Shown here piece after piece: positions 46,621 through 56,627 of a DNA stretch of 64,000 nt. The translations under genes were made by a program, and so were the position numbers. Position 1 is the stretch's first letter. Every line of letters begins with the position of its first letter. Source of the DNA: Streptomyces malaysiensis subsp. samsunensis (lineage in GTDB: Bacteria > Actinomycetota > Actinomycetes > Streptomycetales > Streptomycetaceae); contig NZ_JANIIC010000022.1 of the NCBI RefSeq assembly GCF_024519315.1, positions 62,001 to 126,000 on the forward strand, written 5' to 3'. The notes below the pieces were generated by a model. That model did not search any database. It was not told the origin of the DNA and saw only the letters and a list, made by a program, of their open reading frames with translations.

Positions 46621-48500
46621 CGACGGTCGAGGAGGAGCGGGAGAGCGCCGACGGCTGGGAGAGTTCCGGGGACTGGAACGGGGACGAGGACCGGGGCCGG
46701 GGGACGTCGTCCGACCGGTTCGACCGCGATGTCCTGCCGGTGCCCAAGGGCGCGTCGCTGGCCCTGCTGCGTTCGCTGCTCTCCCCGCGCAGCCGGCGGG
46801 TCTGGGTGGCGACCGTTCTGCTGCTGCTCCAGCAGGCCGCCGTCCAGGCGGGTCCGCTGCTCGTCGCGTACGCCATCGACCGTGGCGTGCCCGCGCTCCG
46901 CGACGGCTCCCATGGCCCGCTGATCGCGGTCGGCGCGGGCTATCTGGGCTGTGCGCTGGCCTCCGGGGCGTTGCAGTACGCGTTCATCCGCGCCTCCGCC
47001 CGGATCAGCCAGGACGTGCTGCTGGATCTGCGCGGCCGGATCTTCCGCCATGCCCAGGCGCTGAGCGTGGACTTCCATGAGCGCTACACCTCCGGCCGGC
47101 TGATCTCCCGCGCCACGACGGACGTCGAGTCGCTGCGCGAGCTGCTCACCGAGGGTCTGGAGGAGCTGCTCGGCGTCGCGCTGTCGGTCGTCTACATCTC
47201 CATCACGCTGCTGTACCTCGACTGGGGGCTGGGCGGGGCGGCCGTGCTCTCCTTCTGGCCGCTGTATCTGCTGATCCGCTCCTTCCAGCGCCGCTCCATG
47301 CGGGTGTACCGCAAGCGGTCGACGGCGATCGCCGCGGTGATCGTGACGTTCACCGAGACCATGAACGGCATCCGTCCCGTGCAGGCGTTCCGCCGCGAGC
47401 GTGCCAACGACAAGCGCTTCGGCGAGCAGAACCACCGCCATGAGCGCGCCAACGGGGACGCGATCCTGGAGATGGCCCGCTATGTGGTCAGCTCCCGGCT
47501 GGTGGCCAACACCGCGATGGCCGCCATCGTGCTCTGGGGCGCCTATCGGGTGGCCTCCGGTTCGCTCGCGCTGGGGGTGCTCGCCGCGGCCGCGCTGTAT
47601 CTGCGCAGGCTGTACGACCCGATCGACCGGCTGGGGATGTTCCTCAACTCCTACCAGTCGGCGGCCGCCTCACTGGAGAAGATCGCGGGCCTGCTGGCCC
47701 AGCGCCCCTCCGTCCCCGACCCCACCGACCCCAAGCCCCTGCCGCCGCGCCCGGCGAAGGCCCCCGGCCGGGAGGTGGTCTTCGACGGGGTGCGCTTCGC
47801 CTATCGCACCGGCGGCGAGGTGCTGCCCCGCTTCGACCTCACACTGCCCGCCGGACAGACGGTCGCCGTGGTCGGGGCGACCGGCGCGGGCAAGTCCACC
47901 CTCGCCAAGCTGCTGGCCCGCTTCTACGACCCCAGCGAGGGCCGGGTGCTGCTCGACGGGGTCGATCTGCGCGATCTGGCCACGCCCGAACTGCGGCGCG
48001 GTGTGGTCATGGTGACGCAGGAGCCGTTCCTGTTCTCCGGCACCATCGCCGACAACATCTCCATCGGCCGCCCCGACGCCACCCGCGCCGAGATCGAACA
48101 GGCGGCCAAGGCGATCGGCGCACATGACTTCATCGCCGCCCTGCCCGACCGCTACGACACGGACGTGCGCAAGCGCGGCGGCCGGATCTCCGCCGGCCAG
48201 CGCCAACTGGTCGCCTTCGCCCGCGCGTTGCTCGCCGACCCGTCCGTCCTCATCCTCGACGAGGCCACCTCCTCCCTCGATATCCCGGGCGAACGCGCGG
48301 TACAGCGCGCCATGGACACGGTGCTGCGCGGCCGTACGGCGGTCGTCATCGCCCACCGGCTGTCGACCGTGGAGACGGCCGACCGGGTGCTGGTCATGGC
48401 CGAAGGCCGAATCGTCGAGGACGGCCCACCGGCCCGCCTGATCGCGGGCGAGGGCCGCTTCGCCGCACTGCACCAGGCGTGGCGGGACAGCTTGGTGTGA
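46617..48500 (+). CDS. ABC exporter half-transporter B (catalytic)
   Basis: About 627 residues from ATG 46617, which overlaps the stop of half A. Six membrane segments (from VWVATVLLLLQQAAVQAGPL) are followed by Walker A GATGAGKS, signature RISAGQRQLVAFARA and a canonical Walker B LILDEATSSLD (E549). With half A it forms a heterodimeric multidrug or lipid exporter in which this half holds the active hydrolysis site. Cargo unknown. Confidence 0.93.
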   Translation: MTTVEEERESADGWESSGDWNGDEDRGRGTSSDRFDRDVLPVPKGASLALLRSLLSPRSRRVWVATVLLLLQQAAVQAGPLLVAYAIDRGVPALRDGSHGPLIAVGAGYLGCALASGALQYAFIRASARISQDVLLDLRGRIFRHAQALSVDFHERYTSGRLISRATTDVESLRELLTEGLEELLGVALSVVYISITLLYLDWGLGGAAVLSFWPLYLLIRSFQRRSMRVYRKRSTAIAAVIVTFTETMNGIRPVQAFRRERANDKRFGEQNHRHERANGDAILEMARYVVSSRLVANTAMAAIVLWGAYRVASGSLALGVLAAAALYLRRLYDPIDRLGMFLNSYQSAAASLEKIAGLLAQRPSVPDPTDPKPLPPRPAKAPGREVVFDGVRFAYRTGGEVLPRFDLTLPAGQTVAVVGATGAGKSTLAKLLARFYDPSEGRVLLDGVDLRDLATPELRRGVVMVTQEPFLFSGTIADNISIGRPDATRAEIEQAAKAIGAHDFIAALPDRYDTDVRKRGGRISAGQRQLVAFARALLADPSVLILDEATSSLDIPGERAVQRAMDTVLRGRTAVVIAHRLSTVETADRVLVMAEGRIVEDGPPARLIAGEGRFAALHQAWRDSLV

Positions 48501-48527
48501 CGGGCGAGGGTTCTTCGTTACGGCCGT

Positions 48528-48890
48528 TCAGCCGCCGTGCCCATACGAGGCCAGCAGTCCTGCGGCGAGTACCGGGTCCACGACCGGGACGCCCAGCCGC
48601 TCCTCCAGGAGTGGGCGGATTCCGATGGTGTTCAGGCCCGTGCAGGCGAGGAGCAGGGTGTCCGCGCCCGACGCGACGAGCCCGGTCGCGGCCTCCAGTA
48701 CCGCCGGCGGCCCCTCCGGGGCGAGGAGGTCGATGGTGCGGTGGACGCCGTGGGGGCGGGCGGAGGCGGTGAAGCGGTCGCCGAGCAGGGCGCGCACGGC
48801 GGGGGGCGCCTCGTCCCGGATGCCCAGCACCCCGATCCGGCGGCCGAGGCCCAGGGCGACCGCGGAACACCAACGCAACGCCGGTCGCAC
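48528..48890 (-). pseudogene. Asp/Glu racemase-like (AroM/hydantoin racemase) C-terminal fragment
   Basis: The 120 residues contain IGVLGIRDEAPPAVRALLGD and TLLLACTGLNTIGIRPLLEE, the second half of the aspartate/glutamate racemase superfamily with its C-terminal catalytic Cys. Family members are about 220 residues and carry a first Cys in the N-terminal half, which is missing. Sequence upstream of 48890 does not continue the domain. Most likely a truncated gene; a short functional protein cannot be excluded. Confidence 0.6.
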
Positions 48891-49039
48891 CGCGGCCGCG
48901 CCCAGTCGTTCGTCCGCGGCCGGGCGTACCCGGTGACACCGGAAAACGCACGCGTTCTGCCCTGCCCTGCCCGGACGGCGACCCAGCCGCCCGGTCGTCC
49001 CGGCCGTGCCACCGCGCGGCCAGCGCAGAAGGAGTCAGC

Positions 49040-51375
49040 GTGAGACGACCCCTCCCCCAACCGCATCTCAGACCCGGCAGCCAGAGACCCGGTCGCACCC
49101 CAGGTCATAGCGCCATCGCGACCGGTGCGCTGGTCGTCGCGGCGGCGATGATCGGCGTCGGCTTCCAGAGCGGGACCGCCGCCGCCCGCCAGGACGGCTC
49201 CGCCGACCGCCCCGCCGCCCGCACGATTTCCGGCGCCCCCGACCCCGGCGCCCTCCCCGCCGAGCTGTCCCCCGCCCAGCGCGCCGAGTTGATCCGCAAG
49301 GCCGACGCCGCCAAGGGCGGGGCCGCCGAGGACCTCGGGCTCGGGGCCAAGGAGAAGCTGGTCGTCAAGGACGTCATCAAGGACGCCGACGGCACCACCC
49401 ACACCCGCTACGAGCGCACCTACGCCGGACTCCCCGTCCTCGGCGGCGATCTGGTCGTGGACCGGTCGAAGAGCGGTGCGCCGCTGACCGTCGCCAAGGC
49501 CGGCAAGGCCCGGCTGACGGTGCCGACCACCACCGCCGCGGTCGCGCCCGCCACCGCCGAGAAGGCCGCGGTGAAGGCGGCGAACGCGCAGGGTTCGCGG
49601 AAGACCTCGGCCGAGCGGGCGCCCCGCAAGGTGATCTGGGCCGCGAAGGGCACGCCGGCCCTCGCCTATGAGACGGTCGTCGGCGGCCTCCAGGAGGACG
49701 GCACCCCGAACGAGCTGCACGTCATCACCGACGCGGCCACCGGCAAGAAGCTGTTCGAGTTCCAGGGCGTCAAGACGGGCACCGGGAACAGCCAGTACAG
49801 CGGTCAGGTGACGCTCGGCACCTCGGGCAGCGCGGGCTCGTACAACCTCACCGACTCCGGCCGCGGCGACCACAAGACGTACAACCTCAACCGCTCCACC
49901 TCGGGCACCGGCACGCTCTTCACCGACACCGACGACGTCTGGGGCAACGGCTCCACCTCCGACGCCGCGACCGCGGGTGTGGACGCGCACTACGGCGCCG
50001 CCGAGACCTGGGACTGCTACAGATACGTCCATGGCCGCACCGGCATCAGGGGCGACGGTGTGGGGGCGTACTCCCGGGCCCACTACAGCAGCGGCTATGT
50101 CACGCCTTCTGGCAGGACGCCTGCTTCTGCATGACCTATGGCGACGGCTCGGGCAATGCCAAGCCGCTGACCTCCCTCGATGTCGCGGCACACGAAATGA
50201 GCCACGGCGTCACCTCGGCCACCGCCAACCTCACCTACAGCGGTGAGTCCGGCGGGCTCAACGAGGCCACCTCCGACATCTTCGCCGCCGCCGTCGAGTT
50301 CTACGCCGGCAACGCCAACGACCCCGGTGACTACCTCGTCGGCGAGAAGATCGACATCAACGGCAACGGCACCCCGCTGCGCTACATGGACAAGCCCAGC
50401 AAGGACGGGGCCTCCAAGGACAACTGGTACTCCGGTGTCGGCAATGTGGACGTCCACTACTCGTCCGGCATCGCCAACCACTTCTTCTACCTGCTCTCCG
50501 AGGGCAGCGGCACCAAGGTCATCAACGGTGTGAGCTACGACAGCCCGACGTATGACAACCTCCCGGTCACCGGCATCGGCCGGGACAACGCCGAGCAGAT
50601 CTGGTTCAAGGCGCTGAGCCAGCGGATGACCTCGAGCACCAACTACGCGGGCGCCCGCGACGCCACGCTGTGGGCGGCGGGCGAGCTGTTCGGCCAGGGC
50701 AGCGCGCAGTACAACGCGGTGGCCAACGCCTGGGCCGGGGTCAACGTCGGCACCCGGATCGCCGACGGCGTCACCGTCACCCCGCCCGGCGACCGGACCA
50801 GCATCGTCAACCAGGCCACCAGCCTCCAGATCACCGCGACCAGCTCCAACCCGGGCGCGCTCGGCTACGCGGCCGACGGGCTGCCCGCGGGCCTGTCCAT
50901 CGACTCCACCACCGGCCTTATCTCCGGCACCCCGACCACCGTCGGATCCAGCCCGGTGACGGTCACGGTGACCGACTCGGCCGGCGAGACCGGCACGGCG
51001 TCCTTCACCTGGGTGGTGAACACCAGCGGCGGCAATGTCTTCGAGAACACCGCGGACATCGCCATCCCGGACGCGGGTGAGCCGATCACCTCACCGATCA
51101 CGGTGAGCCGGGCCGGCAACGCGCCCGCCAACCTCCAGGTGGGCGTGGACATCGTGCACACCTACCGCGGCGACCTGGTGATCGACCTGATCGCCCCGGA
51201 CGGTACGGCCTACCGGCTCAAGAGCGCGAGCCTCTTCGACTCGGCGGACGACGTGCGGACCACCTACACCGTGGACGCGCCCTCCGAAACCGCGGTCGGC
51301 ACCTGGAAGCTGAGGGTCCAGGACCTGTACGCGCAGGACACCGGCTACATCAACAGCTGGAAGCTGACCTTCTGA
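49040..51375 (+). pseudogene. Secreted M4 (thermolysin-family) metalloprotease, copy 1, single-base frameshift
   Basis: GTG 49040 follows AAGGAG. A signal peptide (SAIATGALVVAAAMIGVGF), the FTP/PepSY propeptide and the M4 N-terminal part read to about 50100. There GTCACGCC replaces the GTCAACGCC needed for YVNAFW, so the frame breaks. The other frame resumes at once with QDACFCMTYGDGSG, the zinc motif AHEMSHG and GGLNEATSDIF. Beyond the protease come an Ig-like putative domain (PAGLSIDSTTGLISGTPTTV) and a proprotein-convertase P domain (VGVDIVHTYRGDLVIDLIAP), absent from copies 2 and 3. One missing A: mutation or sequencing error. Confidence 0.88.
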
Positions 51376-51400
51376 CGGAGCGGTAACGCTCTCACCGGAC

Positions 51401-51446
51401 AGGCGCCGCCAGGGGTCGACCCGACTCCCCCTGGCGGCGCCTCTTT
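51401..51446 (+). terminator. Rho-independent terminator after M4 protease copy 1
   Basis: AGGCGCCGCCAGGGG (51401-51415) pairs perfectly with CCCCTGGCGGCGCCT (51428-51442), followed by CTTTT. It lies 26 bases past the stop. Confidence 0.85.
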
Positions 51447-51658
51447 TGGTGCCTCATGCACGCTTCCAGCTGTCCGGAATCCGAAGGTTGATCAGCATTC
51501 AACGAACATTTTCCCTTCACCCTGCCATGAAACCCGTGACATGTCCCGGACTTGTGTGACAGTCTGCCCACGCATTACGCATCTGCACCTCTTGTTCAAC
51601 ACCGGGCCGCACTTCCCCGCTGCCCGGCGTTGACCCCCCACAGCAACGAGGAGTCCGC

Positions 51659-53311
51659 GTGAGCAAGACCTTCAGCATGCCCATATCCGGTGCCGGCAAG
51701 CGGCGTTCGGCGATCGCGGCCGGTACCATGGTCGCCGCGGCGGCCCTGCTCGTCTCGGGACTGACCACCGGCACGGCCGGTGCCGCCCCGAGCGCCAAGT
51801 CCGGGGCCCAGCCCACGGCGCTCTCCGCCTCGGCCCGTGCCGAGCTGCTCCGCGAGGCCAACGCGACCAAGGTGGACACCGCCTCGTCGCTCGGCCTCGG
51901 CGCCAAGGAGAAGCTGGTCGTCAAGGACGTCATCAAGGACGCCGACGGCACCACCCACACCCGCTACGACCGCACCTACGACGGCCTGCCCGTCCTCGGC
52001 GGCGACCTGATCGTCCACCGTGCCAAGGGCGGTGACGTCAAGGGCGTCACCAAGGCCACCAAGGCCACCGTCAAGGTCGCCTCCACCACCGCCGGGATCG
52101 CCCCGACCACCGCGGCCAAGGCCGCCGTCAAGCTGGCCAAGGCCGACGACACCACCCAGGCGGCGGCCGACCAGGCCCCGCGCAAGGTGATCTGGGCCGC
52201 CGACGGCAAGCCCGTGCTCGCCTACGAGACCGTCGTCGGCGGGGTGCAGAAGGACGGCACCCCGAACCAGCTGCACGTCATCACCGACGCCGCCACCGGC
52301 AAGAAGCTCTTCGAGCGCCAGGGCATCGAGACCGGCAAGGGCGAGAGCGAGTACAGCGGCTCGGTGGAGCTCGGCACCAGCAAGGAAGGCAGCGGTTACA
52401 CCCTGACCGACGCCGACCGCGGCGGCCACAAGACCACCAACCTGGAGAACGGGGAGAGCGGCGAGGGCAAGGCGTTCACCGACGACGACGACAACTGGGG
52501 CACCGGCAAGCCGGACGACCCCCAGACCGCCGCCGTCGACGCCCACTACGGCGCCGCCGCCACCTGGGACTACTACAAGAACGTGCACGGCCGCGAGGGC
52601 ATCGCCGGCGACGGCAAGGGCGCCTACTCCCGCGTGCACTACGGCGACAACTACGTCAACGCCTTCTGGGACGACAGCTGCTTCTGCATGACCTACGGCG
52701 ACGGCCAGGGCAACAAGGCCCCGCTGACCGCGATCGACGTGGCGGGTCACGAGATGAGCCACGGCGTCACCTCCACGACCGCGGGCCTGGAGTACAGCGG
52801 CGAGTCGGGCGGCCTGAACGAGGCCACCTCCGACATCTTCGGCACCGCCGTGGAGTTCAGCACCAAGAACTCCACGGACGTCGGTGACTACCTCATCGGC
52901 GAGAAGATCGACATCAACGGTGACGGCAGCCCGCTGCGCTACATGGACAAGCCGAGCAAGGACGGCCAGTCCGCGGACGAGTGGTCCGACGGCGTGGGCG
53001 ACATGGATGTGCACTACTCCTCCGGCGTCGCCAACCACTTCTTCTACCTGCTGTCCGAGGGCAGCGGCGCGAAGGAGATCAACGGTGTGGAGTACGACAG
53101 CCCCACCTCCGACGGCTCCAAGGTCGAGGGCATCGGGCGGGACAAGGCCGAGAAGATCTGGTACAAGGCCCTGACCACGTACATGACCTCCAACACCGAC
53201 TACCACGCCGCCCGTGAGGCCACGCAGAAGGCCGCCACGGACCTCTTCGGCGCCGACAGCGCCGAGGTCAAGGGCGTGGACGCCGCCTGGGCCGGGGTCA
53301 ACGTCAAGTAA
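51659..53311 (+). CDS. Secreted M4 (thermolysin-family) metalloprotease, copy 2
   Basis: The 550-residue preproenzyme starts at GTG 51659 after GAGGAG. It has a signal peptide ending near AGAAPS, an FTP/PepSY propeptide (LGLGAKEKLVVKDVIKDADG) and an M4 domain with zinc motif HEMSH (364-368), third ligand E388 in GGLNEATSD, and the His of GVANHFFYLLSEG. Secreted neutral proteases of this type feed the cell on extracellular protein. It lies between two close paralogues in the same direction, each with its own leader and terminator. Confidence 0.95.
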   Translation: MSKTFSMPISGAGKRRSAIAAGTMVAAAALLVSGLTTGTAGAAPSAKSGAQPTALSASARAELLREANATKVDTASSLGLGAKEKLVVKDVIKDADGTTHTRYDRTYDGLPVLGGDLIVHRAKGGDVKGVTKATKATVKVASTTAGIAPTTAAKAAVKLAKADDTTQAAADQAPRKVIWAADGKPVLAYETVVGGVQKDGTPNQLHVITDAATGKKLFERQGIETGKGESEYSGSVELGTSKEGSGYTLTDADRGGHKTTNLENGESGEGKAFTDDDDNWGTGKPDDPQTAAVDAHYGAAATWDYYKNVHGREGIAGDGKGAYSRVHYGDNYVNAFWDDSCFCMTYGDGQGNKAPLTAIDVAGHEMSHGVTSTTAGLEYSGESGGLNEATSDIFGTAVEFSTKNSTDVGDYLIGEKIDINGDGSPLRYMDKPSKDGQSADEWSDGVGDMDVHYSSGVANHFFYLLSEGSGAKEINGVEYDSPTSDGSKVEGIGRDKAEKIWYKALTTYMTSNTDYHAAREATQKAATDLFGADSAEVKGVDAAWAGVNVK

Positions 53312-53340
53312 AACCAGCTGAGTTACCGCACGACACCACG

Positions 53341-53373
53341 CCGGTGCCCGGGGTCCGAGACCCCGGGCACCGG
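53341..53373 (+). terminator. Terminator hairpin after M4 protease copy 2
   Basis: CCGGTGCCCGGGGTC (53341-53355) and GACCCCGGGCACCGG (53359-53373) form a perfect 15-bp stem with loop CGA, about 30 bases past the stop. Confidence 0.85.
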
Positions 53374-53455
53374 TATGTTTTATCCACGGCAAAGCGACAT
53401 CTTTGTCGCGATGGGCGGAGCTTCGCCCAACTCCCCATCACAACTGGAGATACGC

Positions 53456-55159
53456 GTGGATTCACGTTCGACGTCAGCGATATCCGGCATATCCCGTCTC
53501 AGACGCTCGCGTACCGCCCTCGCCGCCGGAGCGGCGACCCTGGCCGCCTCCCTGCTCGCCGCCGGCGCCACCGCCGGATCCGCGAACGCGGCAGCCCCTC
53601 CGGCCCCTTCGGCCACCGCCTCGGGCGCCTCCGCCGCCTCCCTCTCCCCCTCGGCCCGCGCCGAGTTGCTGCGCGAGGCGGGGGCGACCACGGTCTCCAC
53701 CGCGAGGTCGCTGAGGCTCGGGGCCAAGGAGAAGCTGGTGGTCAAGGATGTCGTGAAGGACGCCGACGGCACCACCCACACCCGCTACGAGCGCACCTAC
53801 GCCGGACTCCCCGTCCTCGGCGGCGACCTGATCGTCCATGAGTCCGCGAGCGGCGCCTCCCGGAGTGTCGACAAGGCGACCGACGCCGACATCGAGGTCA
53901 CCGACACCAGCGCCGCCATCGCCCCCTCCGGCGCCGAGCGGTCCGCGCTGAGCGCCGCGCAGGCCGCGGGCGACAGGAAGACCGGCGCCGAGGACGCCCC
54001 GCGCAAGGTGATCTGGGCCGCCACCGGCAAGCCCGTGCTCGCCTACGAGACCGTCGTCACCGGGGTGCGGAAGGACGGTACGCCCAGCAAGCTGCACGTC
54101 ATCACCGACGCCGACAGCGGCCGGAAGCTGTACGAGTTCCAGGCCGTCCAGAACGGCACCGGCACCGGTCAGCACAACGGCAAGGTCACCGTCGGCAGCG
54201 TCAGGAGCGGCAGCCAGTGGCTGCTGAAGGACTCCGCGCGCGGCGGCCACCGGACGTACAACCTCAAGCACTCGTGGGACGAGACCAAGAAGGGGTCGGC
54301 GTTCTACGACGCCGACAACGTCTGGGGCAACGGCAAGCCCACCATCGCCCAGACCGCCGCCGTGGACGCCCACTACGGCGCCGCCATGACCTGGGACTAC
54401 TACAAGAAGGTCCTCGGCCGGAACGGCATCAAGGGCAACGGCAAGGCCGCGTACTCCCGGGTCCACTTCGGCGACGCGTACGAGAACGCCTTCTGGGACG
54501 ACGACTGCTTCTGCATGACCTACGGCGACGGCGCGGGCAACAAGAAGCCCCTCACCTCGCTCGACGTCGCGGGCCACGAGATGAGCCACGGACTCACCTC
54601 GGCCACCGCCAACCTGGAGTACAGCGGCGAGTCCGGCGGGCTCAACGAGGCGACCTCCGACATCTTCGGCACCGCCGTGGAGTTCTACGCCAAGAACGCC
54701 AAGGACCCCGGTGACTACCTCATCGGCGAGAAGATCGACATCAATGGCGACGGCACTCCGCTGCGTTACATGGACAAGCCCAGCAAGGACGGTCTGTCCT
54801 ACGACTACTGGAAGAGCGGTGTGGGCAACGACGACCCGCACTTCACCTCCGGTATCGCCAACCACTTCTTCTACCTGCTGTCCGAGGGCAGCGGCCGTAA
54901 GGTCATCGGCGGGGTGACCTACAACAGCCCGACCAAGGACGGCCGCACCGTCAAGGGCATCGGCCGCGCCAAGGCCGAGAAGATCTGGTACAAGGCCCTG
55001 ACCTCGTACATGACTTCGACCACCAACTACGCCAAGGCCCGCACCGCGACCCTCAAGGCCGCGAAGGCCCTGTACGGCGCGAGCAGCGCCGAGTACAAGG
55101 CGGTCGACAACGCCTGGGGCGGCGTCAACTTGACTGTTCCCCTCCCTGAAGGGAGGTGA
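53456..55159 (+). CDS. Secreted M4 (thermolysin-family) metalloprotease, copy 3, C-terminus altered by IS insertion
   Basis: GTG 53456 follows GGAG. A signal peptide with twin Arg (ISRLRRSRTALAAGAATLAA), propeptide and M4 domain with AGHEMSHG (His near residue 374) and GGLNEATSDIFG are intact. The last normal residues are NAWGGVNL, where copy 2 ends NVK. Then TVPLPEGR and a stop come from the end of the TnpB element that starts at about 55140. Only the last one or two native residues seem to be replaced, so activity may be kept, but the native terminator is displaced. Confidence 0.92.
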   Translation: MDSRSTSAISGISRLRRSRTALAAGAATLAASLLAAGATAGSANAAAPPAPSATASGASAASLSPSARAELLREAGATTVSTARSLRLGAKEKLVVKDVVKDADGTTHTRYERTYAGLPVLGGDLIVHESASGASRSVDKATDADIEVTDTSAAIAPSGAERSALSAAQAAGDRKTGAEDAPRKVIWAATGKPVLAYETVVTGVRKDGTPSKLHVITDADSGRKLYEFQAVQNGTGTGQHNGKVTVGSVRSGSQWLLKDSARGGHRTYNLKHSWDETKKGSAFYDADNVWGNGKPTIAQTAAVDAHYGAAMTWDYYKKVLGRNGIKGNGKAAYSRVHFGDAYENAFWDDDCFCMTYGDGAGNKKPLTSLDVAGHEMSHGLTSATANLEYSGESGGLNEATSDIFGTAVEFYAKNAKDPGDYLIGEKIDINGDGTPLRYMDKPSKDGLSYDYWKSGVGNDDPHFTSGIANHFFYLLSEGSGRKVIGGVTYNSPTKDGRTVKGIGRAKAEKIWYKALTSYMTSTTNYAKARTATLKAAKALYGASSAEYKAVDNAWGGVNLTVPLPEGR

Positions 55160-55193
55160 TTCCTTCCTTCAGGGCCAAGCCGGGATTCCTGGC
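55140..55193 (-). repeat. Right end of IS200/IS605-type element (subterminal palindrome)
   Basis: CCTCCCTGAAGGGAGG at 55143-55158 is a perfect inverted repeat, and CCTTCCTTCAGGG follows. Hairpins of this kind form the right end of IS200/IS605 elements and the 3' part of the TnpB guide RNA (omega RNA). The exact boundary is placed between GGCGTCAAC and TTGACTGTTCC by comparison with the protease paralogues. Confidence 0.6.
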
Positions 55194-56414
55194 TCAGGCT
55201 GCCTCCGGGAGCAGCGCTCCCGGAGGTCTTACGCCCTCGACACCAGCCGGGTTCAGACCTGCCCGGACGAGCATCACGCGGGCGGAGTTCTTATCTCTGG
55301 GAGAGACGGCTCCGCACGCGGTGCAGGTGTAGGTGCGCTCGGACAGCGGCAGTGCGTGCTTGGTTCTCGCTCCGCACGATGCGCAGTCCATAGTGGTGTG
55401 CGCCGGATGCACGAGACGGATGTCCCGCCCGTGCTTGCGGCCCATCTCGATCAGAGCCTTCTTCGTGGCGCCGATCGCGGCGTCGGCCGCCTTGCGCGCC
55501 ATCGAGGACCTGGCCAGGAACTTCGGCTTGAAGTCCTCCACCGCGATAGCGTCGTGGTCAGTCACCACCTTCTTCGCCCACTTGCGGCCGGTGTCCTGCC
55601 GCTGCCGGGCGATCTTCGCGTGGGTCTTCGCCCGCCACCTCTTCGCCTCGCGGTAACCCTGCGAGGCGGCCTGCCCCTTCCTCGGTCTGCGGCGGGCCAT
55701 CATCCGGTCGTACCGGGTCAGCCTGGCCTGGGCCTTCCGGCCGTGCTGAGGGTGCGGGAGGTCGTGGGCGTCAGAGGTGGTGGTCGCGGTCTGCTTCACG
55801 CCCCAGTCCACACCGAGCACCCGGCCGGTCTCCGGGAGCGGCCGCACCATTGTGGGGACCACGAACGAGCAGTACCAGTGCCCGACACTGTCCCGGTACA
55901 CGCGCACCGAGGAAGGTTCGGCGGGCAGCTCCCGCGACCACACCACCGTCAGCACGACCCCACCCGCCAGGTACAGGCGATCACCCCTCAGTCTGAACCC
56001 GCGTCGGGTGTAGTTCAGCGTCGGCGAAGCTTCGCGCTTCTTCTTCCACTTCGGCATACCGGCCCGCTGCCGCTGAGGCAACCGTTCCCGGATGTCCTTG
56101 TGCGCCTTGGCGCGAGATCTGCCGAAGTCCCGGATCACCTGCTGCTGCGGAACACTGGCCCCCTCCCGCAGCCACGGCGTACGCTCCCGCGCCTCGGTCA
56201 GCATCCTGTCGAGCTGCGCCGGGCCACAGGTCCGCTTCTCACCCGTGGCCTTGTTGTGCAGGTGGGTGGCCTTGGACTTGGCGACGCATTCGTTCCAGAT
56301 CCACCGGCACCTGTCCCACTCCGCCAGCAGCGCCACACCGGCGGTGGATGACACGCGAAGCCGGTACGTGTACCGGGCGCGTCCGGCCTCGTCGGCTTCG
56401 CTTGGCGTCATCAT
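55194..56414 (-). CDS. tnpB: RNA-guided nuclease TnpB (IS605 OrfB family), solitary
   Basis: The 406-residue protein keeps the three RuvC acids: D203 in VLGVDWGVKQ, E293 in IAVEDFKPKF and D374 in SPRDKNSARVM. The zinc ribbon CASC (344-347) and CTAC (364-367) is complete. The N-terminal part has the usual WNECVAKSK helix. It therefore looks like an active nuclease. No TnpA (Y1 transposase) gene is near, so the element cannot move on its own. Its guide RNA should overlap the 3' end of the gene and extend past the right end into protease copy 3. Confidence 0.93.
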   Translation of the reverse strand: MMTPSEADEAGRARYTYRLRVSSTAGVALLAEWDRCRWIWNECVAKSKATHLHNKATGEKRTCGPAQLDRMLTEARERTPWLREGASVPQQQVIRDFGRSRAKAHKDIRERLPQRQRAGMPKWKKKREASPTLNYTRRGFRLRGDRLYLAGGVVLTVVWSRELPAEPSSVRVYRDSVGHWYCSFVVPTMVRPLPETGRVLGVDWGVKQTATTTSDAHDLPHPQHGRKAQARLTRYDRMMARRRPRKGQAASQGYREAKRWRAKTHAKIARQRQDTGRKWAKKVVTDHDAIAVEDFKPKFLARSSMARKAADAAIGATKKALIEMGRKHGRDIRLVHPAHTTMDCASCGARTKHALPLSERTYTCTACGAVSPRDKNSARVMLVRAGLNPAGVEGVRPPGALLPEAA

Positions 56415-56627
56415 GCAGCCAACGTAGCGTCATCGTTCGTCCATCACGCCGCATCCCGACAGACCTACCCGAACGGGTGACCGACCAAGCCGCTGCGGAC
56501 CTGCGGCCCCCTCAACTCCGAGATCCTTCACCTCCTGGAGGTCGCCCTCGGCTATTCCGCGGTGCAGGCCGGATCCCCCAGCGGCGATCGCCCGCCCGAC
56601 CGACCGGACGGGGCCACTGCCGCCCGC

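Noticed and set aside
51596..53392. 598-codon open frame on the minus strand opposite M4 protease copy 2
   Set aside because: It is the antisense shadow of a high-GC gene: Val/Gly/Ala/Asp-rich low-information sequence, no domain, no ribosome site. The plus-strand frame has a signal peptide and all zinc ligands.
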